Assembly: GCF_028282165.1 (NCBI RefSeq)
Contig: NZ_JANQIM010000031.1
Span: forward strand, 1-64,000
DNA from: Winogradskyella sp.
GTDB taxonomy: Bacteria > Bacteroidota > Bacteroidia > Flavobacteriales > Flavobacteriaceae
Length of the DNA stretch: 64,000 bases
Direction: 5' to 3'
Part shown: piece after piece, positions 41,081 to 50,387 of the stretch
Layout: each line of letters begins with the position of its first letter
Numbering within the stretch: the first letter of the stretch is position 1
Made by a program: the position numbers and the translations under genes
Notes under the pieces: model-generated
Told to the model about the DNA's origin: nothing
The model's database searches: none
The model's input: the letters and a program-made list of their open reading frames with translations, nothing else

Positions 41081-42402
41081 AAATACTAGCAATTCTAAAA
41101 TATGAGTGGACACATTTTGTAAGAAGTCCTTTTAAGATTGTCGCTATTATACTTTTCATCTTGGCTTCTATTTATGGATTGCACAATGGCTCAAATTTAT
41201 ATCATACACAATTGTCTGAGATAGAGCGAATAAAAGTTCAGTCTAAAGCATCTCAATCTGAGGTTTTGGCATACTACGACAAGAACGAAAAAGGGCCTGC
41301 TGATCGACCTTGGGTAGATGTCACCACACCATTTTGGGCAATGTGGTACTCAAACACCCACTTATTTAAAACACCATCACCACTTATGGTTTATGGCATC
41401 GGACAGGCAGAACAATATGGCTACTATAAACGCGTAACATTTATGAGTAGCCCTTACGATGCTGATATGGCAGAAGAAATTGCAAATCCCGAACGATTAC
41501 AAACGGGCTATTTAGACTTTACCTTTTCGATCATATATTTATTACCCTTGTTAGTTATGATTTGTCTTTACAACGTTAAAGGCAAAGAGGTAGATTCTGG
41601 AATATTACCACTGATTACTGTACAAACAGCAAGTATAAAAGCTTGGCTTTGGACCAGAATAGGCTTCTATTGTGCATTAATTGTGTCTGTTCTGTTAGTA
41701 TTGCTACTATATGGTGGTATGCTAACAAATGTTTTCGCAAAAGACGTAAATGGCTTCTTCATGTTTCTTGATTGGATGGTATTATACCTTCTCATTTGGG
41801 TTATTGTCTTTGGTTTATTAATTCAGTTTGGGACATTTAGTATAAACAATACCTTAAAAATGGTAGGTGTTTGGTTGCTCTTTACCTTTATTATACCTGG
41901 TACCATTCATCAGTGGGTAAGTACAAAATACCCAGCAAATCTAATGACCGATTTTATTGATGCCCAAAGGAATGATAGAGATGAGTTATATGCATTACCT
42001 GACAGTGTTTTCCAAAATAAATTGAATAAAAAGTTTCCCGAAATAGTAAACAGCGTAGTAATGAAAGATAGCCTTAAGCGGAATAGGGCTATGAATCAAT
42101 CTGCTTCTGCTCTAACTAACGATTTAACCAAAAACAGCTTAAAACCCATTGAGAAAAGTCATCAACAAAAAAACACAGCAATAGTAAAGTCATGTTGGAT
42201 AAATCCAGTGACATTATTTCAAAATGAGTTTAACCACATAACAAAGACCCATTTCAATGATTATCAAAACTATAGAAACGATATACAGCTCTTAATTGAT
42301 AAGCAAATTGAAACCATGGTGTTAGATATATGGGATGGTGTTGAAGTGAATAAAAAAATGTATTTAGATTATATAAATAGATTAAATGATAACAATAAAT
42401 AG
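41077..42402 (+). CDS. ABC transporter permease (DUF3526-type), second subunit
   Basis: A 441-residue partner of the preceding permease with the same layout: N-terminal helix, periplasmic loop, ~5 central helices (IIYLLPLLVMICLYNVKGKE onward) and a soluble C-terminal region, but no closing helix. It overlaps the MerC gene by 17 bases. Confidence 0.85.
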   Translation: MKILAILKYEWTHFVRSPFKIVAIILFILASIYGLHNGSNLYHTQLSEIERIKVQSKASQSEVLAYYDKNEKGPADRPWVDVTTPFWAMWYSNTHLFKTPSPLMVYGIGQAEQYGYYKRVTFMSSPYDADMAEEIANPERLQTGYLDFTFSIIYLLPLLVMICLYNVKGKEVDSGILPLITVQTASIKAWLWTRIGFYCALIVSVLLVLLLYGGMLTNVFAKDVNGFFMFLDWMVLYLLIWVIVFGLLIQFGTFSINNTLKMVGVWLLFTFIIPGTIHQWVSTKYPANLMTDFIDAQRNDRDELYALPDSVFQNKLNKKFPEIVNSVVMKDSLKRNRAMNQSASALTNDLTKNSLKPIEKSHQQKNTAIVKSCWINPVTLFQNEFNHITKTHFNDYQNYRNDIQLLIDKQIETMVLDIWDGVEVNKKMYLDYINRLNDNNK

Positions 42403-42775
42403 AACGTTAAAAAACAAAAACTCGGATATTATAGGTGCTCTGGCAAGTAGCCTATGCTTAATCCATTGCATGGCTACTCCTTTTGTTTTTATTGCCCAAG
42501 CTAGTGTTGCTTCCGATCATCACCATGCACCAATATGGTGGAAAAGTATCGATTTTATTTTCATTGGTATTTCCTTTTTCGCAGTGTATTGGTCTGCTAA
42601 AAACACTATAAAATCGTGGGTAAAGTTTGCACTCTGGATGAGTTGGATTGGGCTTTGCTTAGTGATATTAAACGAAAAACTAGAATGGTTACCTCTACCT
42701 GAAGGTACTATTTATATTCCGGCGATAGCCTTAATTGCAATACATCTTTACAACAAAAAGTATTGTCAATGCTAA
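42386..42775 (+). CDS. MerC-domain membrane protein
   Basis: A 129-residue four-helix protein. The MerC pattern CLIHCMATP (Cys pair near residue 24-28) is present, with DHHHAP and a closing CQC that could bind metal. MerC proteins import or handle mercury or zinc-like ions; in flavobacteria they often neighbour Fur-family regulators. Translationally overlapped with the second permease. Confidence 0.87.
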   Translation: MITINRTLKNKNSDIIGALASSLCLIHCMATPFVFIAQASVASDHHHAPIWWKSIDFIFIGISFFAVYWSAKNTIKSWVKFALWMSWIGLCLVILNEKLEWLPLPEGTIYIPAIALIAIHLYNKKYCQC

Positions 42776-42814
42776 GATGAAAATTGTTGTATTTAATTAC
42801 GTTAAACTAGGATT

Positions 42815-43489
42815 ATGGAAAAGAAGGATATAGAACTTTTAGGAGATGCCCATATAGCAACCAGCATTGACACACCGATGAGAGTCGATGCATTTAATAA
42901 ATCTGATGATGAAAAAATTGAAGCCATTCAGCGACATTTTAAAGCTATTATGTATGAGCTTGGGTTAGATCTTAATGACGATAGTTTATCTGGCACACCC
43001 TATCGCTTTGCCAAGATGTATGTTAAGGAACTATTTTATGGCCTTAATCCCAGTAATCGCCCTAAAATATCAACCTTTAGTAATAAATATGGTTACAGAA
43101 AGCTCATCATAGAGCAAGATATTACTATAGATTCTTCTTGTGAGCATCACTTTTTGCCTATAGTCGGTAAAGCCCATGTTGGCTACATACCAAAAGACAA
43201 AGTCATAGGTTTATCAAAAATTAATCGCTTAGTAAGTTATTATGCGCATAGGCCACAAGTTCAAGAACGTCTCTGTCTTCAAATCCTCAAAGATTTACAA
43301 GAGACACTCGGGACTGAAGACATCATAGTTGTTATTAATGCCAAACATCTATGTGTATCGTCTAGGGGTATAAAAGACAAAAACAGTTCAACCACAACTA
43401 TGGAATACGGAGGTTGCTTTCTTAAACCAGAACAACGCAATGCTTTTTTCAATCAGATTGGCATAAAAGGCAATGCAAATCAATCTTGA
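42815..43489 (+). CDS. folE: GTP cyclohydrolase I
   Basis: A 224-residue protein catalysing the first step of tetrahydrofolate/pterin synthesis. Zinc ligands are the Cys and His of SSCEHHFLPIVGKAHVGYIP and the Cys of LCVSSRGIKD. Its position at the end of the Fur-type operon, 39 bases after merC, suggests a metal-responsive copy, as seen for FolE paralogues in zinc regulons. Confidence 0.92.
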   Translation: MEKKDIELLGDAHIATSIDTPMRVDAFNKSDDEKIEAIQRHFKAIMYELGLDLNDDSLSGTPYRFAKMYVKELFYGLNPSNRPKISTFSNKYGYRKLIIEQDITIDSSCEHHFLPIVGKAHVGYIPKDKVIGLSKINRLVSYYAHRPQVQERLCLQILKDLQETLGTEDIIVVINAKHLCVSSRGIKDKNSSTTTMEYGGCFLKPEQRNAFFNQIGIKGNANQS

Positions 43490-43566
43490 ATTAATTTTCA
43501 CCAATATTAAGTCTCCATACCAGTATTGCCTTAGCTACCGTTGGGTCATGGTTAGAGCCATAGATA

Positions 43567-44022
43567 CTAAATTGAAGATTTATCCAATAAACGCCGATGG
43601 TAATTGATTTGTCCTAAATGATAAGACAAATGTGTGGTGAGGTGGACTAAAAAGTATTCCGTGGTCATAAAATCCTCAAATGGATTTCTTCGGTATTCTT
43701 CTTGTAAATCAGAGGCATTTAACTTTCCGAGTGTATCTTCAATAACAGTAATAGTATCATCGATTTGTTGTAGCATTTCAGATTTTGGGACATTTTTAAT
43801 CGAGAATTCTAGATCGCGTTGTCTCACATAGCCTGAGTTCCCCAAAGTGGCGCCAATAAAATGGTTTAAATTACCCACAAGATGAAGGCATAAATTGCCA
43901 GCTGAGTTTAAAATCCCTTCTGGCACCAACCATAGATTAACTTCATCTTTATAAGCATTGACTTCTTCCTTTAATTTATTAAGATCTCTCTTGAAAACTC
44001 TAATTAACGTTTCGGTAAGCAT
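43567..44022 (-). CDS. DinB-family (DUF1572) protein
   Basis: A 151-residue four-helix protein with metal-type His residues: LCLHLVGNLNHFIGA (residues ~44-58) and TTHLSYHLGQINYHR near the C-terminus. A putative thiol-dependent transferase fold, function unknown. Related in fold to the gene at 29284. Confidence 0.83.
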   Translation of the reverse strand: MLTETLIRVFKRDLNKLKEEVNAYKDEVNLWLVPEGILNSAGNLCLHLVGNLNHFIGATLGNSGYVRQRDLEFSIKNVPKSEMLQQIDDTITVIEDTLGKLNASDLQEEYRRNPFEDFMTTEYFLVHLTTHLSYHLGQINYHRRLLDKSSI

Positions 44023-44098
44023 AAGAACTAAATATTAGCATTAGATTTTGATACGACATTAATCCAAAAATAGATAATAATTAGTTTACTTTTGCGCT

Positions 44099-45310
44099 AT
44101 GCAAAAACAAAAGCGGTCACAGTTTGAATTTGTGGTTTTAATGGCCGCATTAATGTCAATTGTGGCCTTATCCATTGATGCCGTTTTACCAGCACTTCCT
44201 AAGATTGGAGATTACTTAAATGTCAGTAATCCATTGGATAATCCCAAACTTATAACCTCTATATTTTTAGGTTTAGGCATAGGGCAATTAATTTTTGGAC
44301 CTTTATCGGACAGCTTTGGCAGAAAACCAGTTGTTTATACTGGTTTTATTCTTTTTATAATAGCTTCAATAATATGTACGACTACAAAAAATTTTGAAAT
44401 GATGATTTTTGGCCGTGTACTACAAGGTATTGGCTTAGCGTGCCCTAGAACGATGTGCATCGCTATGATAAGAGATACTTATGAAGGGGATTATATGGCA
44501 AAAATTATTTCTATTGTAGTAATGGTATTCATCTTGGTGCCAGTGATTGCGCCTACCCTTGGACAATATCTTATGAATCACTATAATTGGCAATTTATTT
44601 TTACGTTCAATCTAGTTTTTGGGCTTATTGTTATGCTTTGGTTTTGGGCAAGACAACCAGAAACATTAAAAGAGAAATACAGAATCCCTTATCGCTTAAG
44701 GATATTTCAAACAGGCACAGTACAATTCTTCAAAATTAGAGCAGCTGTTATCTACACCTTGCTTTCTGGTTTTATCACAGGGTCTTTTATGGTCTATTTA
44801 AGCACCTCGCAGCAAATTTTTGAGAAGCAATATGATCTGGCCGATGAGTTTCCATTGATATTTGCGAGCTTAGCCATTTCAGTAGGTTTAGCAACATTCT
44901 TAAATAGTCAACTGGTGGTAAGATTTGGTATGAAACGAATTGTACATATTGCCATGATAAGTTTTATACTCATATCACTTTTCTTTATTATAGTGTATAA
45001 CTCCGGACACAATCCTAGTATAGAAATATTGATTACATTCTTTGCGCTTCAATTCTTTACAATTGGGTTTTTATTTGGAAACTTACGTGCCTTGGCTATG
45101 GAGCCTATGGGACACATTGCTGGCATTGGCTCTGCACTAAATGGTTTTATTTCGACCGTTATGGCAGTCCCAATAGCAGACTTTATAGGTAAGCATGTAG
45201 TAAACTCAGTAACACCATTGTTTATTGGGTTTTTAGTTTGCGGATTAATATCGCTATTACTTTTCTATGTCAATAGCGATAGAGCATCCAAAATATTGAG
45301 AAAAATCTAA
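44099..45310 (+). CDS. MFS multidrug efflux transporter (Bcr/CflA type)
   Basis: A 403-residue protein with twelve membrane helices. Motif A appears as GPLSDSFGRKPVVYTG, with DAVLPALP in helix 1 and RVLQGIGLACPRTM in helix 4, the drug:H+ antiporter-1 (Bcr/CflA) signature. A TACTTTTG -7-like box lies only 5 bases before the ATG, so the message may be nearly leaderless. Confidence 0.9.
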   Translation: MQKQKRSQFEFVVLMAALMSIVALSIDAVLPALPKIGDYLNVSNPLDNPKLITSIFLGLGIGQLIFGPLSDSFGRKPVVYTGFILFIIASIICTTTKNFEMMIFGRVLQGIGLACPRTMCIAMIRDTYEGDYMAKIISIVVMVFILVPVIAPTLGQYLMNHYNWQFIFTFNLVFGLIVMLWFWARQPETLKEKYRIPYRLRIFQTGTVQFFKIRAAVIYTLLSGFITGSFMVYLSTSQQIFEKQYDLADEFPLIFASLAISVGLATFLNSQLVVRFGMKRIVHIAMISFILISLFFIIVYNSGHNPSIEILITFFALQFFTIGFLFGNLRALAMEPMGHIAGIGSALNGFISTVMAVPIADFIGKHVVNSVTPLFIGFLVCGLISLLLFYVNSDRASKILRKI

Positions 45311-45927
45311 AAGATCTCCAGACTTCCCTTCCCTTCCCTAATAATTTCTGGTGGTTTAACAGACAGATCAATAACGGTGGAGGCTTCATTACCTCCATAT
45401 CCCCCATCTATAACTACATCAACAAGATTATCCCATTTTTCGAGGATGAGCTCTGGGTCGGTTGTGTATTCAATAATATCGTCTTCATCTCTTATAGATG
45501 TAGATACAATTGGGTTACCTAAACCTTTAACCAATGCTAATGCAATAGAATGATCTGGCACTCTAATCCCTACGGTTTTTCGCTTTTTAAAAGGGTTAGG
45601 CAAACTTTTGGAGCCTGGAAGGATAAACGTGTAAGCTCCAGGCAGAGCGCGTTTAAGAATCTTAAAAGTCGACGTATCTATTTGCTTTACATAATCACTG
45701 AGATTACTCAAATCTTCGCAAACAAAAGAAAAACTGGATTTCTCGAGTTTTACACCTTTGATTTTAGCTATTCGCTCCAAGGCTTTAATATTAGTTATAT
45801 CACATCCCAAACCATAAACGGTATCCGTAGGATAGATAACCAAGCCACCATTTTTAAGGATATCAACTACCTTTTGAATAACTCTTTGATTAGGGTTTTC
45901 TGGATATATTTTAATAAACTCTGCCAT
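45307..45927 (-). CDS. L-threonylcarbamoyladenylate synthase (Sua5/YciO/YrdC)
   Basis: A 206-residue enzyme of tRNA t6A synthesis. Features: GGLVIYPTDTVYGLGCD, KIKGVKLEKSSFSFVC, LPGAYTFIL and GIRVPDH. It lacks the Sua5 C-terminal domain, so it is the short YrdC/YciO form. Its stop overlaps that of the convergent MFS gene by 4 bases. Confidence 0.9.
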   Translation of the reverse strand: MAEFIKIYPENPNQRVIQKVVDILKNGGLVIYPTDTVYGLGCDITNIKALERIAKIKGVKLEKSSFSFVCEDLSNLSDYVKQIDTSTFKILKRALPGAYTFILPGSKSLPNPFKKRKTVGIRVPDHSIALALVKGLGNPIVSTSIRDEDDIIEYTTDPELILEKWDNLVDVVIDGGYGGNEASTVIDLSVKPPEIIREGKGSLEIF

Positions 45928-46011
45928 AACTTAAAGATACACATAAATGCTAAAAAAAGCATAATGTTTTTTTTACTGTAACATTGTGTTATAATTTACA
46001 GTCTATATAGT

Positions 46012-46986
46012 ATGCATCAATCAATCAAAATATTAATCGTTTTATTAATTTCTTCGCGCCTTTTTGCGAATGAAATTATACCTGCCAAAGATATCCCTCC
46101 AATGTATTTTACTAAGGCAGAATTTGTCAATGCTTCTACCACACGTATACCTTTTAAAATTATAGATCAACTCATTGTTGTTGAAGTAGGTATTCTAGAC
46201 AAAGAAGGTAATTTTATTATCGACACAGGGTCAGAATCCTTAATTCTAAATAGTGTTCATTTTAAGCCTTCAAGAAAATATGGAGATGATGGCAAACAGA
46301 AAAGTGGTATTCATACCGACATAGAGGGCGTAAAAGAAAAGCACCTCAACCTTCTTAGTATCAATGACATTAATTTAAAAAAACTAAGTGCAGATGTCAT
46401 TGACTTATCGCACATTGAAAAAACAAAGAAAATTAAACTTCTAGGTATTATAGGATATAGCGTTCTAAAAGACTTTGAGATTTTTATAGATATGCATCTT
46501 AATCAATTAACATTAACCAAAGTTGATAAAAATGGTGACAAATTATCGGATAAGGTTTATGCTGAAACCATTCACGATAGCGTTGATTTTCAACTTAAAA
46601 AACACACTATAATTTTAGATGCCTATATCGGTGACAAGAAAGTAAAATTCGGATTAGATACAGCTGCCGAATACAATCAACTCAACAAAAAATTAGGTTC
46701 AAAAATTTTAGACTATTTTTACCCTAGCAAAGAATTAAAGCTTACGGGCGCTAGTGGCAAAAAGAAAAACGTTTTGGCAGGGAAATTGTACAGGGTTAAA
46801 TTGAATGATTCAATTTACTTTGGCCCGATGAAAACAGTACTTACCAATTTAAGAAAAATGAATGCCGTATTTGGTACTAAACTCGACGGTATATTAGGTT
46901 TTGAATTCTTCGCTCAAAAAAGAACCATAATCAATTACAGAAAAAAGAAACTCTATTTTATTAAGAGTCCTATTATTAAATATTGA
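46012..46986 (+). CDS. Exported retropepsin-like aspartyl protease
   Basis: A 324-residue protein. Signal peptide to about residue 19 (SSRLFA). Two aspartic motifs, F-I-I-D71-TGSES and GLDTAAEYN, give an internally duplicated pepsin-like fold; each is followed by the hydrophobic-hydrophobic-Gly element (LGIIGY, DGILGF). Predicted periplasmic. Its TGA overlaps the TTG start of the next gene. Confidence 0.83.
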   Translation: MHQSIKILIVLLISSRLFANEIIPAKDIPPMYFTKAEFVNASTTRIPFKIIDQLIVVEVGILDKEGNFIIDTGSESLILNSVHFKPSRKYGDDGKQKSGIHTDIEGVKEKHLNLLSINDINLKKLSADVIDLSHIEKTKKIKLLGIIGYSVLKDFEIFIDMHLNQLTLTKVDKNGDKLSDKVYAETIHDSVDFQLKKHTIILDAYIGDKKVKFGLDTAAEYNQLNKKLGSKILDYFYPSKELKLTGASGKKKNVLAGKLYRVKLNDSIYFGPMKTVLTNLRKMNAVFGTKLDGILGFEFFAQKRTIINYRKKKLYFIKSPIIKY

Positions 46987-47924
46987 GTATTAAAACAAAT
47001 ATATTAGTATTTCTAAGCTTTTTATTTTTAACCATTGGTACCACTTCACAAAATATTAGTGGGTATAAAATAGAAGGAGAAGATCTGATCTTTGTATTCG
47101 ATGTTAATGATTATCCCAATATAAAGAATAACGGGGACACCATAGATTACGTTTGTGTTTCAGGAGAGTTTAACAACTGGGCCAAAAACCAGTGGAAAAT
47201 GACCAAGGTTAACGATTCTATTTACGAATTAAAAAAAGAGCTTTCCTTTTTTACTTCAGATTTTGATTGGGAATTTAAATTCATAGTCAATGGTAAACAC
47301 TGGGCAGAACCCTCCGAAGATTTCGAAAATATCGTTGATGCAACAGATTACAAAGGCCATAGATATATGACCTACAACTTAAAACTGTATAGTGCTTTTG
47401 CTACCGAATATGGAAATGTTACTTTTAAACTCAAAGGTTACAAAGATGCTAAGAGCGTTATTCTAAGTGGTACGTTTAACCGATGGGATGAATCTGGGTT
47501 TGTAATGGAACCTACGGATGATGGATGGGAAGTTACCTTACAGCTCAGACCAGACATCTATCAGTACAAATTTATTGTAGATAAGCACCTTTGGATTGAA
47601 GATCCACAAAACCCCTCTAAGGTGGTTAACGAATTTGGTGGTTACAATTCTATAATCGATGTCCAAAAAATTGTAGAGTTTCGTCTCTGTGACTATTTAG
47701 ATGCTGAAACGGTAATACTAAGTGGTGATTTTAATGACTGGTCTGAAGAGGACCATAAGATGACAAAAATTGATGGCTGTTGGGTTTACAACAAAAAATT
47801 ATCTGGAGGAAAATATCAATACAAGTTTATAGTAGATGGTAATTGGATTACAGATCCAGAAAATACTGTAAAGGAGTATGATGACAAAGGAAATATTAAC
47901 TCCGTTTGTATGGTAAAGAAGTAA
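46983..47924 (+). CDS. Exported protein with three CBM48/AMPK-type glycogen-binding domains
   Basis: A 313-residue protein. TTG at 46983 is the start because the signal peptide (LVFLSFLFLTIGTTSQ) follows directly. Three repeated E-set domains each carry the (V/L)SGxFNxW core: residues 59-66, 161-168 and 246-253, each followed by KM or ME and a YxYKFIVDG strand. There is no catalytic domain. It probably binds alpha-glucan or acts as a protein-interaction module in the periplasm. Confidence 0.85.
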   Translation: MSIKTNILVFLSFLFLTIGTTSQNISGYKIEGEDLIFVFDVNDYPNIKNNGDTIDYVCVSGEFNNWAKNQWKMTKVNDSIYELKKELSFFTSDFDWEFKFIVNGKHWAEPSEDFENIVDATDYKGHRYMTYNLKLYSAFATEYGNVTFKLKGYKDAKSVILSGTFNRWDESGFVMEPTDDGWEVTLQLRPDIYQYKFIVDKHLWIEDPQNPSKVVNEFGGYNSIIDVQKIVEFRLCDYLDAETVILSGDFNDWSEEDHKMTKIDGCWVYNKKLSGGKYQYKFIVDGNWITDPENTVKEYDDKGNINSVCMVKK

Positions 47925-50252
47925 TCAACTAATAACTTCTAACTTAGCGAATCGTAATAATAACTTTTTGGTATCGCCATTTTCAAATCGTATCTCGGCT
48001 TTTAAATCACCACCCGTACCTTCAATTTTAAGTACCTCTCCTCTACCAAATCTTTGATGATTTACAATATTGCCTACGATTAATTTGGTATCGAATAAAT
48101 TTGAAGCACCTTTTGATTGGCTTACAGGCTTTAGCTTTTTCGGTGTACTTATCTTATAAGGTTCGGCTTTCTTAGGGTCTTTCTTTTTAAATTTTGGTGA
48201 TTTAGGTTTTGCAAACCGTACTTTATTGGGTTCAATATCACCAAAAATAGAAGCGTCTAACATCGGATTAAAGCGCTGTTCCTTTAGCGGCGTCGTGATA
48301 TTAATATATTCATCTTCAATCTCTTCTATAAAACGGCTTGGTTCGGCATCAATCAATTTTCCCCAACGGTAGCGTGATAAAGTATACGTTAAGTACGCCT
48401 GTTTTTCAGCGCGAGTTAAAGCGACATAAAATAAACGACGTTCCTCTTCCAATTCACTTCTCGTATTCATGCTCATCGCACTAGGAAACAAATCCTCTTC
48501 CATACCCACAATAAATACATGTGGAAATTCTAATCCTTTTGCCAAGTGAATCGTCATCAATGCGACATGGTTAGGATCACCTTTATCGCCATCCAAGTCA
48601 GTAGCCAAAGCCACATCTTCCAAAAATTCTGCAAGCGAATCACCAGCATCAGCAACCTCTATCTGTCCCTCTACAAAATCCCTAATACCATTCAATAACT
48701 CCTGCACATTATCCATTCTCGTCACTCCTTCAGGTGTCCCATCCTTATTCAACTCACGAATCAAACCACTTGTTTTAGTAACGTGCTCTGCCAATTCAAA
48801 AGCATTAGCGTTTTTATTCATCACCTTGTAACTCTCAATAAGCGTTACAAAATCCTTGAGTTTGTTCTTGGTGCCATTATTAATGTTGATAGAAACATTA
48901 TCGATATCTTTCATGATATCATATATCGTCTTACCAGTGGCATTGGCAGCAACAACCAAGCGATCTACTGTAGTTTGACCTATACCTCTACCAGGATAGT
49001 TTATCACACGCTTTAAGGCCTCTTCATCAGAAGAATTCAAAATGAGACGCAAATATGCCGTAACATCTTTAATTTCCTTACGCTGATAAAAAGACAACCC
49101 ACCATAAATACGATACGGAATATCTCGTTTTCTTAAGGCATCTTCAATAGCACGAGATTGAGCGTTAGTACGATACAAAACTGCAAAATCGCTATTGGCG
49201 AGTTGTTTGTTCATTTTGGTCTCCCAAATAGTACTTGCCACATATCGACCCTCATCACCATCGGTTATAGAGCGATGAACAATGACTTTTTCGCCTACTT
49301 CGTTAGCCGTCCAAACAATTTTATCGAGCTTGGTTTTGTTATGTTCAATCACAGAATTAGCAGCACCCACAATCATCTTGGTTGAACGGTAATTCTGTTC
49401 TAAGCGATAGACCTTTACATCATCATAATCTTTTTGAAAGTTGAGAATGTTATTGATATTGGCTCCTCTGAAGGCATAAATACTCTGGGCATCATCACCT
49501 ACCACACAAATATTCTGAAAACGATCTGCTAAAGCCCTTACAATAAGATACTGTGAATGGTTGGTATCCTGATACTCATCGACCAAGATATAACGGAATC
49601 GACTTTGGTATTGTGCTAAAACACTAGGAAATCGTGTTAATAACTCATTGGTTCTAAGCAATAAATCATCAAAATCCATGGCGCCAGCCTTAAAACAACG
49701 GTCTACATATTCCTTGTAAATATCTCCCATTTTTGGACGTCGTGCCATGGCATCGGCCTCCATTAATTCAGGATTATTAAAATAGGCTTTCACCGTAATA
49801 AGACTATTCTTGTAGGAGGATATGCGACTATAAACCTGTTTGGCTTTATAGATATCCTTATCGAGGTTCATTTCTTTGATGATTGCACCCAAAAGTTTTT
49901 GTGCATCTTGGGTATCATAAATCGTAAAATTACTTGGAAATCCTAAATGGTGTCCTTCAAATCTCAAGATTTTGGCAAATACAGAGTGAAAGGTTCCCAT
50001 CCAAAGATTCTTGGCCTCACTGTCACCAACAATATCTGCAATTCTACTCTTCATCTCCCGAGCAGCTTTGTTGGTGAAGGTAAGTGCCAGAATATTAAAA
50101 GCATCAACTCCTTGGCTCATTAAATAAGCAATACGATACGTTAAAACACGTGTTTTTCCAGAACCTGCACCAGCTATGACAATCATAGGACCATCTTTTT
50201 GCAATGTTGGCGCTAATTGCGCATCGTTAAGTTGATTGAGGTATTGTTCCAA
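47925..50252 (-). CDS. UvrD/PcrA-type DNA helicase
   Basis: A 775-residue SF1A helicase. Walker A G28-AGSGKT34, GDDAQSIYAFRGA (motif III region), LEQNYRST, and VALMTIHLAKGLEFPHVFIVGMEED (motif V) and ALTRAEKQAYLTY (VI). The last ~90 residues include a lysine-rich linker and the small KLI-binding Tudor-like tail of PcrA. It acts in nucleotide excision repair and replication conflict resolution. Confidence 0.94.
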   Translation of the reverse strand: MEQYLNQLNDAQLAPTLQKDGPMIVIAGAGSGKTRVLTYRIAYLMSQGVDAFNILALTFTNKAAREMKSRIADIVGDSEAKNLWMGTFHSVFAKILRFEGHHLGFPSNFTIYDTQDAQKLLGAIIKEMNLDKDIYKAKQVYSRISSYKNSLITVKAYFNNPELMEADAMARRPKMGDIYKEYVDRCFKAGAMDFDDLLLRTNELLTRFPSVLAQYQSRFRYILVDEYQDTNHSQYLIVRALADRFQNICVVGDDAQSIYAFRGANINNILNFQKDYDDVKVYRLEQNYRSTKMIVGAANSVIEHNKTKLDKIVWTANEVGEKVIVHRSITDGDEGRYVASTIWETKMNKQLANSDFAVLYRTNAQSRAIEDALRKRDIPYRIYGGLSFYQRKEIKDVTAYLRLILNSSDEEALKRVINYPGRGIGQTTVDRLVVAANATGKTIYDIMKDIDNVSININNGTKNKLKDFVTLIESYKVMNKNANAFELAEHVTKTSGLIRELNKDGTPEGVTRMDNVQELLNGIRDFVEGQIEVADAGDSLAEFLEDVALATDLDGDKGDPNHVALMTIHLAKGLEFPHVFIVGMEEDLFPSAMSMNTRSELEEERRLFYVALTRAEKQAYLTYTLSRYRWGKLIDAEPSRFIEEIEDEYINITTPLKEQRFNPMLDASIFGDIEPNKVRFAKPKSPKFKKKDPKKAEPYKISTPKKLKPVSQSKGASNLFDTKLIVGNIVNHQRFGRGEVLKIEGTGGDLKAEIRFENGDTKKLLLRFAKLEVIS

Positions 50253-50387
50253 AGCTTAATTTTTTCGAACTGTGAAAATACACATAGTATGAGGTTTTTC
50301 AATGCACAAAAACCAATAATTATAAACAATCTATTAAGAGCCTTCTTTTATCATTTTTCAATATCTTAGTACAAATTTCATAACCCT

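Noticed and set aside
42815..43489. FolE as a zinc-independent FolE2 replacement
   Set aside because: The zinc ligands of the classic FolE (Cys, His, Cys) are all present, so it is the type I zinc enzyme.
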